37,171 nucleotides of DNA from Bdellovibrionales bacterium (lineage in GTDB: Bacteria; Bdellovibrionota; FAC87; UBA2466; JACKAF01). The position numbers were made by a program, and so were the translations under genes. Positions within the stretch are counted from its first letter, which is position 1; each line of letters begins with the position of its first letter. The DNA is taken from positions 1 to 37,171 of the forward strand of contig JAGQZV010000012.1 in the NCBI GenBank assembly GCA_020435295.1. The letters run 5' to 3'. Below are positions 1 through 8,118 of the stretch, piece after piece. Under the pieces are notes generated by a model, which searched no databases, was not told the origin of the DNA, and was given only the letters and a program-made list of their open reading frames with translations.

Positions 1-3000
1 TGTTTTTACGCCATCGCTCAAAAGACCGATTAAGCGCAAGTACTCCTCTTCGGGCAATTCTCGCTTGAGTCGATCGAGGCCGACGAGGCTGTAGTTGCTG
101 AGATTTTCAATAATTTCTGGCTTGATATCGATGTTTTTTTCTTTGAGGTAGGTATTAAGGCCCTGGTGAAGCTGCCGTCGCCCCTGTATTTGATCTTCCA
201 GATACCAAGGATCTATCTCTAGATATTTTCTTTTGATCCCACTTCGAACTAGATCTACCGAGGTCCCCTGGGGGGAAGTGAGCGATGCCAAGAACTTCGC
301 AAAATCCTCTTTCGTGGACATTTTGAGGATTTCCTGGAGCATGACTAAGTCTCTCGCTCTCAACTCCGGCAGTAGCGCTAAAACATCGGCGGGAGCATTG
401 GGGAGTTCTCTCTTGTAATATGCAGCCAGATTGTTTCCTTTAGCCTTTGCGAACTCCGTAGGGAGATCGTACTTGTCCTCGAGAAGCACACGGGTAAGGG
501 TTATTTTGTCGTATTGAGGGACGTACTCAAAAAAGTCCCAGAGCGGAAGGCGCGATCGGTCTTCCGCGGACAGGCGATCGTAGTCTTTTCCGAGTACTGC
601 AGCCGCGATGCGTTTGCGACGTTCGCCAGCGACGCCTGGCTGCTCCTCCTTTAACAGGGCCTCGTGCATTCGTTTTAGGGTGTCGCGAGAGGACTGTAGA
701 GCGTGGTGAAGTTTTTGTCCGGTACGTCTAAGATAGTAGTCACCAAATCTAGAGAGTATTTCATCGTACTTAATAGGGCTACCTAGACGTCTTAACGCGC
801 TATCGACAAACTCGCCGTTGCTTCGTGCGAATTGGTGCTGGCGGTACGACGACGCAAATGGTGAGGAGGGATAGGGCTTGTAAGTTCCGTACAAGCGAGT
901 CGCTTCGTCGATGCCGTATCGGGTAGGATTAGCGTGCAGAGCCTGGTAGCCAGCAGGATTTTCTCTTCGAAAACGCTCTGCCAGAGCTCCGTTTTTTAGG
1001 TTGGCGAGCTTCTTTTTGTCGTCTTCCGTTAGCTCATGGCGAGTGAGAAAGCGGACGCGATCGCCACTGTCCATCGTTAGGCCGCGGCGCCTTGCGCGAT
1101 CTTTTTCAGCAATCAGGGAGGGGTCATTTGGTTTGAACTTGCCCAAGTGGTATAAATTCAGTTCCTGCATGAAGTCCGCGAAATCACGCGAATAGGTTCC
1201 GAGTATCGCGTTTTTCCAGGAATCGAGGTAGGCCGGCACCAAGGCCTTACTCCCGTGCCAGTCATCCAGGACCGACATCAGCAAAGTGCCGAGATCTACG
1301 GTATTGGAATCCGCGCAAGCAAACTTAGATTTTCGTGGATTGTCGTCGTCCACATATTGTTTTGCGGTCTCCATCGCTGCCAGGATGCGAGTAATTATTT
1401 TTTGCCGAATCTGCTCCTTGTTGCTGAGCGTGAGCGTGTCACCCTCTCGGTAGGGGCTAAAGTCGGCGTAGGCTTCCGCTGTAGAACCGAGATCAAAAAC
1501 AGCTTTCCAATCCATGGCGTGGAGAATTGCGCCTAGCTTGGGCAAACTGGGAGTAAAAATCAGATCCGTCAGTTGCTTTTGGCGGTTTTCGATATTGTAG
1601 CTGGCGACGAGTGCTTCTCGCCGGTCGGCAGGTGCCTGTTCAATAGTCTTCTTATCTCTGACAAGTTGCTTCGAAAGAGCTGCCAATAGTACCCGGTACG
1701 AGCGAGGAGTCTTTAACAGCTGAATTCGCGCCGATGGGGGAAGTGGTTGTTGGCTACTCTTTGCGACGAAGTCCGCTATGTCGCTAAGTGTGCCCTCCAC
1801 ATCGTTCTCGCAGGCGTCTTTGGCGGCTTGAAGTAGTGTCTGTTCCTCCGTCAGCTGCACAATGTAAGGTTTTTCTTCGGACGACTCTTCTTTTACGCCG
1901 TCTACTTGTGCCAAAGCTTTTTCAATCACACGGCGGTAAGCTGCTCGATCTTCACTGGATAGCGGCGTGAGCCCCTGTGGTTTGTTCCCTGATGGAAAGA
2001 ATCCTGCAAAGTCGGGTTTTTTTGTGGCGTGGAGCATTGCTAGAAGCTGCTTGCGCGCATCTTCCCGATTGGTGGAGGGGCGGTATTCCAGCGTTTCTAG
2101 AGCTTTTGGACTGTGGCCATAGTACAAGCGGGCCGCGATGTCGGTTGGTTTAGTGAAGTGCTGACCTGCGACCACCGGTCTAGCCGAGTGGAAAGGATCG
2201 TTTGCTCCGATACGTCGCGCGAAATCTCGAAGCACCTGAGAGTCGTTAGTCTTAAAATTGAGAAATTGTCTAAAACTGCCGGTTGAGTCGGGACTGAGTA
2301 GAGCTAGCGTCGTTCGCGCATCCTTGTGCACCGAAAGTCGAGGGTTCTTTTGGATGTCTTCAAGGCGTTTTTTCAGAGTCGGGGCTAGTTCGACGGGAGC
2401 ACGATCTGCAAAGCGATCGAGGCTTTCTTCACCGCGGAGGATGAGTTGGTCCCCCCAGCCAGCCCGAAGGTCCTTGTCTTCAAAATCCAGAATGAGCATC
2501 GCAGAGTCTATCAGTGCGTTCAGATTTTGGGAGAAATCCTCCTCTTTGATATTGCGGAACGGGTGTTTGAGGCGCGGGAAGCGCTCCTTGATAGTCTGAA
2601 CGAGCTTGGAGTTTGCGTCACAATTCTTGATTACGTCGCCGAGGTAGCGACTCATAGAGTTTAGGTAAGTTTTTCGGGCTTCTTTGGCTTTGTCGCTTTT
2701 TCCAAATAGGTCAAGGGCGCGTTCCCTATCATCGGCGAAGATTAAGTTTTTGCCGTCGGGATCGTTTTGGAGCTCGCCGGAACAATCCACATTGCGCTCG
2801 CGCCTACCGCGCTGCTTTTCAAGCGTTACGAGTTCAATCTGGTATTGAGTGATCAATTCCCCCATGCGCGTTCCCGCAGCTGTCTGCAAGTTGCTGACGC
2901 GTTGCTGGAACGGGATCGCCGGGTTGATGACTTCGCCGAGGGAGCTAACGAACGAGCCGTGCTGGTTGGTGATCTTGGTAAGTTCTTGCTCTTGTAGGCT

Positions 3001-3300
3001 GGGATCAAGAGCGCGCAAGTTTCCGATGTCGGTATCGAGACTTTTCTTTGCAGATTGAAGCAGACTGACGCGATCTTGGAGCGCCTTAGCACGATCGGTA
3101 TTGCCCGCCGGAAGCGGCTGTCGGATGAGAGAGGCCAGATCTTCGCCCGTCCCGCTGCGAGTAACGGGGCCTGCGTGGCCCGGAACGGTGGGGCTGCCCG
3201 TCGCCGCCGCAGTTCCCGAACCGGGTGATTGTGCGAGAGACACCCCGGCAAAAAATAGCAACGCGGCAAATGCGCGCGAGATGTAGCCCGTTAAATTCAT
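1..3300 (-). CDS. Large exported protein of unknown function, C-terminus beyond window
   Basis: An uninterrupted minus-strand frame runs from an ATG at 3300 to the window edge, giving 1100 residues with no stop, so the gene is partial at its 3' end. The first 23 residues look like a Sec signal peptide: a short charged start, a hydrophobic core ALLFFAGVS, and a likely cleavage after SLA before Gln. A Pro/Gly/Thr/Ser-rich linker follows to about residue 50. The rest is rich in Lys, Glu, Asp, Arg and Leu with few cysteines, as in a mostly helical soluble protein, partly coiled-coil near residues 60-130. I recognise no catalytic motif, no family and no membrane segment after the signal peptide. 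It is divergent from another exported-protein gene at 3856. Likely location is periplasm or outside the cell (inference). The start is supported by a G-rich stretch (GAGGGGAA) directly before the ATG, which is close for a Shine-Dalgarno site; an in-frame GTG lies five codons upstream. Confidence 0.8.
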   Translation of the reverse strand, partial: MNLTGYISRAFAALLFFAGVSLAQSPGSGTAAATGSPTVPGHAGPVTRSGTGEDLASLIRQPLPAGNTDRAKALQDRVSLLQSAKKSLDTDIGNLRALDPSLQEQELTKITNQHGSFVSSLGEVINPAIPFQQRVSNLQTAAGTRMGELITQYQIELVTLEKQRGRRERNVDCSGELQNDPDGKNLIFADDRERALDLFGKSDKAKEARKTYLNSMSRYLGDVIKNCDANSKLVQTIKERFPRLKHPFRNIKEEDFSQNLNALIDSAMLILDFEDKDLRAGWGDQLILRGEESLDRFADRAPVELAPTLKKRLEDIQKNPRLSVHKDARTTLALLSPDSTGSFRQFLNFKTNDSQVLRDFARRIGANDPFHSARPVVAGQHFTKPTDIAARLYYGHSPKALETLEYRPSTNREDARKQLLAMLHATKKPDFAGFFPSGNKPQGLTPLSSEDRAAYRRVIEKALAQVDGVKEESSEEKPYIVQLTEEQTLLQAAKDACENDVEGTLSDIADFVAKSSQQPLPPSARIQLLKTPRSYRVLLAALSKQLVRDKKTIEQAPADRREALVASYNIENRQKQLTDLIFTPSLPKLGAILHAMDWKAVFDLGSTAEAYADFSPYREGDTLTLSNKEQIRQKIITRILAAMETAKQYVDDDNPRKSKFACADSNTVDLGTLLMSVLDDWHGSKALVPAYLDSWKNAILGTYSRDFADFMQELNLYHLGKFKPNDPSLIAEKDRARRRGLTMDSGDRVRFLTRHELTEDDKKKLANLKNGALAERFRRENPAGYQALHANPTRYGIDEATRLYGTYKPYPSSPFASSYRQHQFARSNGEFVDSALRRLGSPIKYDEILSRFGDYYLRRTGQKLHHALQSSRDTLKRMHEALLKEEQPGVAGERRKRIAAAVLGKDYDRLSAEDRSRLPLWDFFEYVPQYDKITLTRVLLEDKYDLPTEFAKAKGNNLAAYYKRELPNAPADVLALLPELRARDLVMLQEILKMSTKEDFAKFLASLTSPQGTSVDLVRSGIKRKYLEIDPWYLEDQIQGRRQLHQGLNTYLKEKNIDIKPEIIENLSNYSLVGLDRLKRELPEEEYLRLIGLLSDGVKT

Positions 3301-3855
3301 TTCCCCTCGAACCACCGTACCCAGACGGCGGCAAAAAAACCGTATGCTCATACCCTCGCAAGGAATATGCCGCACGGTGTCGTATCGGCATTTTTCAGCA
3401 AAAGCCTTACGATTTCAGAGTTTTGACACGGACTCGCGCTGAGACAAAATGGGCGAGAAATTGTATGGGCGCCTGACACCCTTAGCCTGGGATTCGCCAA
3501 GCACCAGAGATCATAGCGATCTTTTGCCGGTCGAAACCCCCCGTTTTCGCTAAATCCTTAACGCAGCAGGCCGAAACGTAAGAGGTAGTTGGAATCAATG
3601 AAAAGCATCACCCTTTTTGGGCACGGGTGTAAAGACTCTGAACGTACGCATCTTGTCTTCGCCTAGAGCTGGCGACGGAGTTTCCAACACACGGGACCCT
3701 GAGAACCCACTGATTTTTCTAGGGAAACCAGAGGGCCTCATGGTTTTGAAGTTTACGCCGCTACTTGGTACTGCCTTTGCACCCAAGCAGACTGGAAACA
3801 AGTTTTGTGAGCCCGGGGTTTATCTGGGCCGAATGGAAAGTAAGGGAGCAAACAC
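3301..3855. other. 555-nt intergenic region between divergent exported-protein genes
   Basis: No convincing gene lies here. Small open frames exist on both strands, up to 84 codons, but they overlap one another, resemble nothing I know and lack good ribosome binding sites. The region must carry the promoters of both flanking genes. A sigma70-like promoter is listed separately; if it is used, the 3856 gene would have a leader of about 400 nt. The segment 3600-3800 contains small inverted repeats: TCGCC/GGCGA around 3659-3675, CACCC/GGGTG near 3609-3629, and GTTTCCA paired with TGGAAAC about 110 nt apart. That would allow a structured leader or small RNA, but none matches a family I can name. 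Confidence 0.5.
3423..3450 (+). promoter_or_regulatory. Putative sigma70-type promoter for the 3856 gene
   Basis: A perfect -35 hexamer TTGACA at 3423-3428 is followed after 16 nt by CAAAAT at 3445-3450, which matches four of six bases of the -10 consensus. Transcription would start near 3457 and leave a leader of about 400 nt before the ATG at 3856, long for a bacterial gene. The call rests only on consensus matching. Confidence 0.35.
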
Positions 3856-5112
3856 ATGTTTCGCGGTTTAGGAATTTTCTCACTTTTTGTCCTTGTTGGG
3901 CTCGTTCCCAATAGCGCTTTTGCGGAACTCTTTAAGAACCCGAACGACGCCGCCGCTGCGGCGAAGGCCTATCACCGCTACGGGCAGCATGTTCCCAATG
4001 CGCCGGATCAAGTGAAAGCGCGCTATGAGACTTTCTATACTCACCTTTCCCGCCTTCACCCCACGGATTCTGTCGTTACGGCACACCGCCAGGAAACTTC
4101 CAGAATTTTGACGGAAATGGCGGACATTCGGAAACAGATGAGCGACGGGACGCTTTCCGCGAAAGACGGTACGGCCAGATTGATGGACGCTCAAGCCCGT
4201 TTGGAACGGACTCAGGATGAGATTTTGACGAAATATAAGGGGGACATGGAGCAGGTCCTTAGAAACATCGCGAAAGTATCTGCTCATGAGTCTGCGATCA
4301 TTAGCCGCGCCGACTTGGCCAAGCGTCTAATGGACCAGGAACACCAGAACTTTTTTGAGCGCGTTTCTGGCGCCGATGACAGTTTGCTTCCCAAGGCCGG
4401 ACAGGATGCGCTAAAGGAACTCAACCGATCTTTCGGAGTGGATGAGAGTGCGAATCCGGGAAAAGTTGATTTGAAAGGGCAACTCAAGCTTGCCTACGAA
4501 ATGGCATACCGCGGAGTGGTTGACTACTTCCGGCACGAGGATCCTGAGTCTATTAGCATGACCCGTCTTGGGGAGTTCGTGAAGGGCATGAAGGCCCAAG
4601 CTCTCGCGTTTGCTGGGGACGATGTTTCGGTGCCAGGACTGGATGGTCCTGCTACGCATTTGACGTCGACAGGTTCGCGTCCCGTAGTGGCAACGGGCAA
4701 GCCCGGCGACGGAGTGAAACACGGAGACAAAACTGCCGTGCTTTCTACCGCTGCACTTACTATGCGTTTCGGAACCCCTGATATGGTTCGTGACTTCATC
4801 GACTATTTCGGCAAAGCCAGTACCAAGGACAACGAAACTGCTGGTACAGCCCTTCGCAAATTGCATGATGCTTGGGTGGAAACACTAAAGACCGTCAACC
4901 CGGAATGGCGTCCAGAAGATGGTAAAGCGCCTGAACCCTGGATGATTGTTGCCGCGATGAAGCTAATGCCTGAGGCGCTTCAGAATATTCTCAAGGGGAA
5001 ATCTCCGGCGGAAGTACGAGCGATTATCAAGACCTTGGTCGAGAATCGTTGTCCCGGTTCTGCATTCTTTGACACGCAGGCAGTGGCTGCTGCCTTAGGT
5101 TTGGTGCTTTAG
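3856..5112 (+). CDS. Exported helical protein of unknown function (418 aa)
   Basis: The ATG at 3856 is preceded by AGGGAG at a spacing of about seven bases. The protein begins with a clear Sec signal peptide: hydrophobic core IFSLFVLVGLV and probable cleavage after NSAFA. The mature part is highly helical. Residues about 60-150 are rich in Glu, Lys, Arg and Gln with heptad-like spacing and may form a coiled coil. A Gly/Thr/Asp-rich linker lies near residues 255-290. The C-terminal third is again helical and holds the only cysteine, near residue 399. I see no enzyme motif and no family match. It diverges from the large exported protein and ends one base from the stop of the convergent nuo operon, leaving no room for a dedicated terminator. 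Periplasmic location is inferred from the signal peptide and the lack of a lipobox or other membrane span. Confidence 0.85.
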   Translation: MFRGLGIFSLFVLVGLVPNSAFAELFKNPNDAAAAAKAYHRYGQHVPNAPDQVKARYETFYTHLSRLHPTDSVVTAHRQETSRILTEMADIRKQMSDGTLSAKDGTARLMDAQARLERTQDEILTKYKGDMEQVLRNIAKVSAHESAIISRADLAKRLMDQEHQNFFERVSGADDSLLPKAGQDALKELNRSFGVDESANPGKVDLKGQLKLAYEMAYRGVVDYFRHEDPESISMTRLGEFVKGMKAQALAFAGDDVSVPGLDGPATHLTSTGSRPVVATGKPGDGVKHGDKTAVLSTAALTMRFGTPDMVRDFIDYFGKASTKDNETAGTALRKLHDAWVETLKTVNPEWRPEDGKAPEPWMIVAAMKLMPEALQNILKGKSPAEVRAIIKTLVENRCPGSAFFDTQAVAAALGLVL

Positions 5113-5113
5113 T

Positions 5114-6601
5114 TTAAGGCCCAAACGTGAGCGAGCTGGGAACGGCCGCGAGGTACAACATCGATAGCGCGCAGAACACGATGCAGACAAATACCGTTGG
5201 CGCGCGTAGGAGCGGAATACCTTCCCGCTTGTTCTCCCGCATGTAGAGATAGACCAAAACGCGCAAATAATAAAAAGCCCCTATCAGACTGCTAATGACG
5301 GCAAGTACTACCTGAAAGGTGTGCCCGGCCTTTACAGCCTCCAGAAACACAAAGTACTTGGCGAGAAATCCTGCCGTAGGGGGGATCCCGGCCCCCGAAA
5401 GTACTAAGATCGACAAGCAGACTCCCAAGATCGGGTGCGTGAACCCCATTCCGGAAAGTTCATGTAGCTCGGAGCTCTGGTACCGGGTCTCGAGCAGCTC
5501 GATGACGGCGAAAACGCCCAGGAACATCAATCCGTAGGTAATTAAGTAGTAATAGAGCGCTTCAAAGTTGGGCCCGAAGGGCGCCACGGCCGTAACACAC
5601 AACATCAGGTACCCGGCGTGCGCAACGCTCGAGTACGCGAAGATTCGCTTGAGGTTGGTTTGTGCTAACGCTGCGAGATTCCCTACGAACATAGAAATGA
5701 TAGCGAGCGTATTGAGCACAGGCACCCAATGGGAGGAAACCGGGATGAAGATCCCCCATAGGAGGCGAACAAACAGTGCAAATCCCGCAAGTTTGATGGC
5801 ACTCCCCATAAAACCTGTGACCGCACTTGGCGCCCCCTCATAGGTGTCTGGTACCCACATATGAAACGGAGCAAGTCCAATCTTGAAACCACCTGCAATC
5901 ATGAGAAGTGTGAGACCACCGTAGGTAAAGACTAATAGCTCAAACGGTGAGTTTTCGTAGGAGAGGTAGACCTGAATGCGTTCGGCTAATAATCCCAGGT
6001 GCAACGTGCCGTAGCTGGCGTATAAGAACGCTGCACCCAACACAAAGAGTACTGAGGCAAACGCTCCGAACAAAAAGTACTTCAGTGAAGCCTCGCAGCT
6101 TTTTGGATCTCTACGATGCGTGGCTACAAGTACATAGGTTGGCAAGGACATAAGCTCCAGGGCAAGGAAGAGGATGATGAGGCTATTGGCGGAGACCAAA
6201 AATTGCATTCCCGAGATCACAAACAGAAGCAGGAGATAGATTTCTTGCGGGCCTTTGCGGTGCTGGAAGTGAAAGTGAACCAAGAAAATCGCAAGCGTAC
6301 TAAAAAGTCCGACCCCAAAATAGAGCGCCAAAGTGAAAACGTCGAGGCGGTAGGTGCGCTTAAATTCTAGTAACCACCCTGATGTTTCTACTACTTCACT
6401 CGAGATTTCAAAACTTCCGGTCGCCCACAGCAGCAGAGTGAAGACAATGGAGAGTAATGTGGCTGACGCGGCGACGCTCGCTTTGACGCGCTGAAGGCGC
6501 GCCTCGGGGAAAAACTCCAACACGGTTAGCAAAACCGCTCCGCCTACAATGGAAAGCACTGGGCTCAAAGGGAAGAAGAATTGCGTCACTAAGGTGTTCA
6601 T
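5114..6601 (-). CDS. nuoN: Complex I membrane subunit NuoN, second module
   Basis: This is an antiporter-like proton-translocating subunit of NADH:quinone oxidoreductase (complex I), 495 residues, close to the usual NuoN size, and almost entirely hydrophobic with about 14 membrane spans. The pump residues are visible: Glu149 in LALELMSLPTYVL (TM5 glutamate), Lys240 in GGFKIGLAPFHMW (TM7 lysine), Lys270 in GSAIKLAGF (TM8) and Lys415 in AGFLAKYFVF (TM12). The motif PDTYEGAPSAVTGFM is typical of the family. The ATG overlaps the stop of the preceding nuoM as ATGA, so translation is probably coupled. It is the last gene of the 14-gene run; its stop lies one base from the stop of the convergent 418-residue protein gene. 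It differs markedly in sequence from the other NuoN at 12324-13808. Confidence 0.96.
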   Translation of the reverse strand: MNTLVTQFFFPLSPVLSIVGGAVLLTVLEFFPEARLQRVKASVAASATLLSIVFTLLLWATGSFEISSEVVETSGWLLEFKRTYRLDVFTLALYFGVGLFSTLAIFLVHFHFQHRKGPQEIYLLLLFVISGMQFLVSANSLIILFLALELMSLPTYVLVATHRRDPKSCEASLKYFLFGAFASVLFVLGAAFLYASYGTLHLGLLAERIQVYLSYENSPFELLVFTYGGLTLLMIAGGFKIGLAPFHMWVPDTYEGAPSAVTGFMGSAIKLAGFALFVRLLWGIFIPVSSHWVPVLNTLAIISMFVGNLAALAQTNLKRIFAYSSVAHAGYLMLCVTAVAPFGPNFEALYYYLITYGLMFLGVFAVIELLETRYQSSELHELSGMGFTHPILGVCLSILVLSGAGIPPTAGFLAKYFVFLEAVKAGHTFQVVLAVISSLIGAFYYLRVLVYLYMRENKREGIPLLRAPTVFVCIVFCALSMLYLAAVPSSLTFGP

Positions 6602-8118
6602 AAATTCTCATCCACCTTCAGAGTAATGATCGTCGGTTCCTGCTTCCAATAGGCTTCTAAAGTGGCCCGCATTTTGTCGATAAAGGGTTTGGGATATACG
6701 CCCAGCCAAACAATGAAGATGCCGACGGCGGTCAAGCAAGCTGTTTCGCGCCAGTTCAAATCAGTAAGGCTTTTGTTTTCTTCGCTAGCCAAGGGTCCCC
6801 ACAGCACACCGCGCAGCATCCAAAGCATGTAGACTGCAGCGAAAATCACACCGAGCACCCCAACAAAGCCCCAAATGGCGTTGGCTTTGAAGCTACCAAG
6901 CAGAATGAGGAACTCTCCCACGAAGCCGTTGAGACCCGGGACGCCCATGCTAGAAGCGGATACAAATACCAGAAAAAATGCGAACCACGGAAGTTGCTTC
7001 GCGAGGCCTCCAAAATCGCTGAGTTGTCTGGAGTGTCGGCGTTCATAGAGGGCGCCAATTAGAAAGAAGAGAGCGCCCGTACTCAGGCCATGGTTTACCA
7101 TTTGGAGCATGGCCCCCGTCAGTGCCTCCGGGTTCATTGCGCAAATGCCTAGCACAATGAAGCCGACGTGGCTTACGGAGGAGTAAGCGACGAGTTTTTT
7201 TACATCTGCCTGCTGGAAAGCAACCCACGCGCCGTACAGAATGCCAACGAGTGCAAGAGCGGCAAGATACGGGGAAAATGTATGGAAAGCATCCGGCGTA
7301 ATAGGAACACAAAACCGAAGAATGCCGTAGGTTCCCATCTTTAGCATCACGGCGGCAAGCAAGATACTGCCTCCCGTTGGGGCTTGCGTGTGCGCATCGG
7401 GCAGCCAGGTGTGTAAGGGGAAGAGTGGGATTTTAATGCAAAACGCAACGGCGAATGCCAAGAAAATCCATTCCGGTGCGGTTAACCCAAAGTACGTGAG
7501 ACCGTGGTTCCAACTAAGAGTGTAAAAGGATCGAATCTCCGCAGAGTAAAATCCGTACTGCTCTTGGTGGGCCATGAACACCCAGAAGATGGCTACGAGC
7601 ATGAGGAGACTTCCTGCAAAGGTGATGAGGAAGAACTTGACGGCTGCGTATACGCGCTCACTGCTTCCCCACACGCCTACAATGAGAACCATGGGGATGA
7701 GAGCCAATTCCCAAAACACATAAAATAGAAAGATGTCGGTCGCCAAAAACGTTCCGGTCATGGCGGTATCAAGAAGTAGGAAACAGGCCATGAAGGCCCG
7801 CACGCGGTGTGTTTGGTTCCAGCTAGCGGCGATAGCAATCGGCATCATGAATTTACTGAGCAGCACGAGCGGGAAGCTCAGTCCGTCGATCCCTAATCCA
7901 AAATGAATCTGGTATTGAGAAATCCAGGGGGCCAGATAGAGAAACTGCATGCTCGCGGCATTAGAAGCATCAAACTCGGTGTACAGTACGCCTGCCAGTA
8001 GGAGTCCGGCCAGAGAGCTCCCCATTGCAATCACCTTGGAAAGACGCTCCGGCGCCGCTAGACAAAAGAGGCACGCGACCGCGGGCAGCACTACCATCCA
8101 TGGGAGAAGGGTGCTCAT
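6598..8118 (-). CDS. nuoM: Complex I membrane subunit NuoM, second module
   Basis: NuoM is the middle antiporter-like proton channel of the complex I membrane arm. Residues, counted from my chosen start, include Glu137 in VFWELALIPMVL, Lys229 in FCIKIPLFPLHTWLPDAH, Lys260 in VMLKMGTYG and Glu402 in GFVGEFLILLG; all are the expected channel residues, including the NuoM-specific TM12 glutamate. The open frame extends upstream to a GTG at 8178 inside nuoL. I chose the ATG at 8118 because it overlaps the nuoL stop as ATGA, as at other junctions here, and because MSTLLPWMVVLPAVACLF begins directly with the first membrane span. This gives 506 residues, a normal length. It has about 14 membrane spans and sits between nuoL and nuoN of the second module. 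Confidence 0.96.
   Translation of the reverse strand: MSTLLPWMVVLPAVACLFCLAAPERLSKVIAMGSSLAGLLLAGVLYTEFDASNAASMQFLYLAPWISQYQIHFGLGIDGLSFPLVLLSKFMMPIAIAASWNQTHRVRAFMACFLLLDTAMTGTFLATDIFLFYVFWELALIPMVLIVGVWGSSERVYAAVKFFLITFAGSLLMLVAIFWVFMAHQEQYGFYSAEIRSFYTLSWNHGLTYFGLTAPEWIFLAFAVAFCIKIPLFPLHTWLPDAHTQAPTGGSILLAAVMLKMGTYGILRFCVPITPDAFHTFSPYLAALALVGILYGAWVAFQQADVKKLVAYSSVSHVGFIVLGICAMNPEALTGAMLQMVNHGLSTGALFFLIGALYERRHSRQLSDFGGLAKQLPWFAFFLVFVSASSMGVPGLNGFVGEFLILLGSFKANAIWGFVGVLGVIFAAVYMLWMLRGVLWGPLASEENKSLTDLNWRETACLTAVGIFIVWLGVYPKPFIDKMRATLEAYWKQEPTIITLKVDENL

Noticed and set aside
3600-3860. Possible 6S RNA-like structure
   Set aside because: A CCCTGAG segment and long-range pairing gave a faint resemblance, but I could not fold a long closed hairpin with a central bubble, so there is no basis to name it.
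3617-3871. 84-codon plus-strand and 68-codon minus-strand frames in the intergenic region
   Set aside because: They overlap each other, lack ribosome binding sites and resemble nothing; the plus frame also runs into the signal-peptide gene in another frame.
4411-4866. 151-codon minus-strand frame inside the 418-residue exported protein gene
   Set aside because: The plus-strand frame has a signal peptide and a good ribosome binding site over its whole length; the antisense frame has neither.
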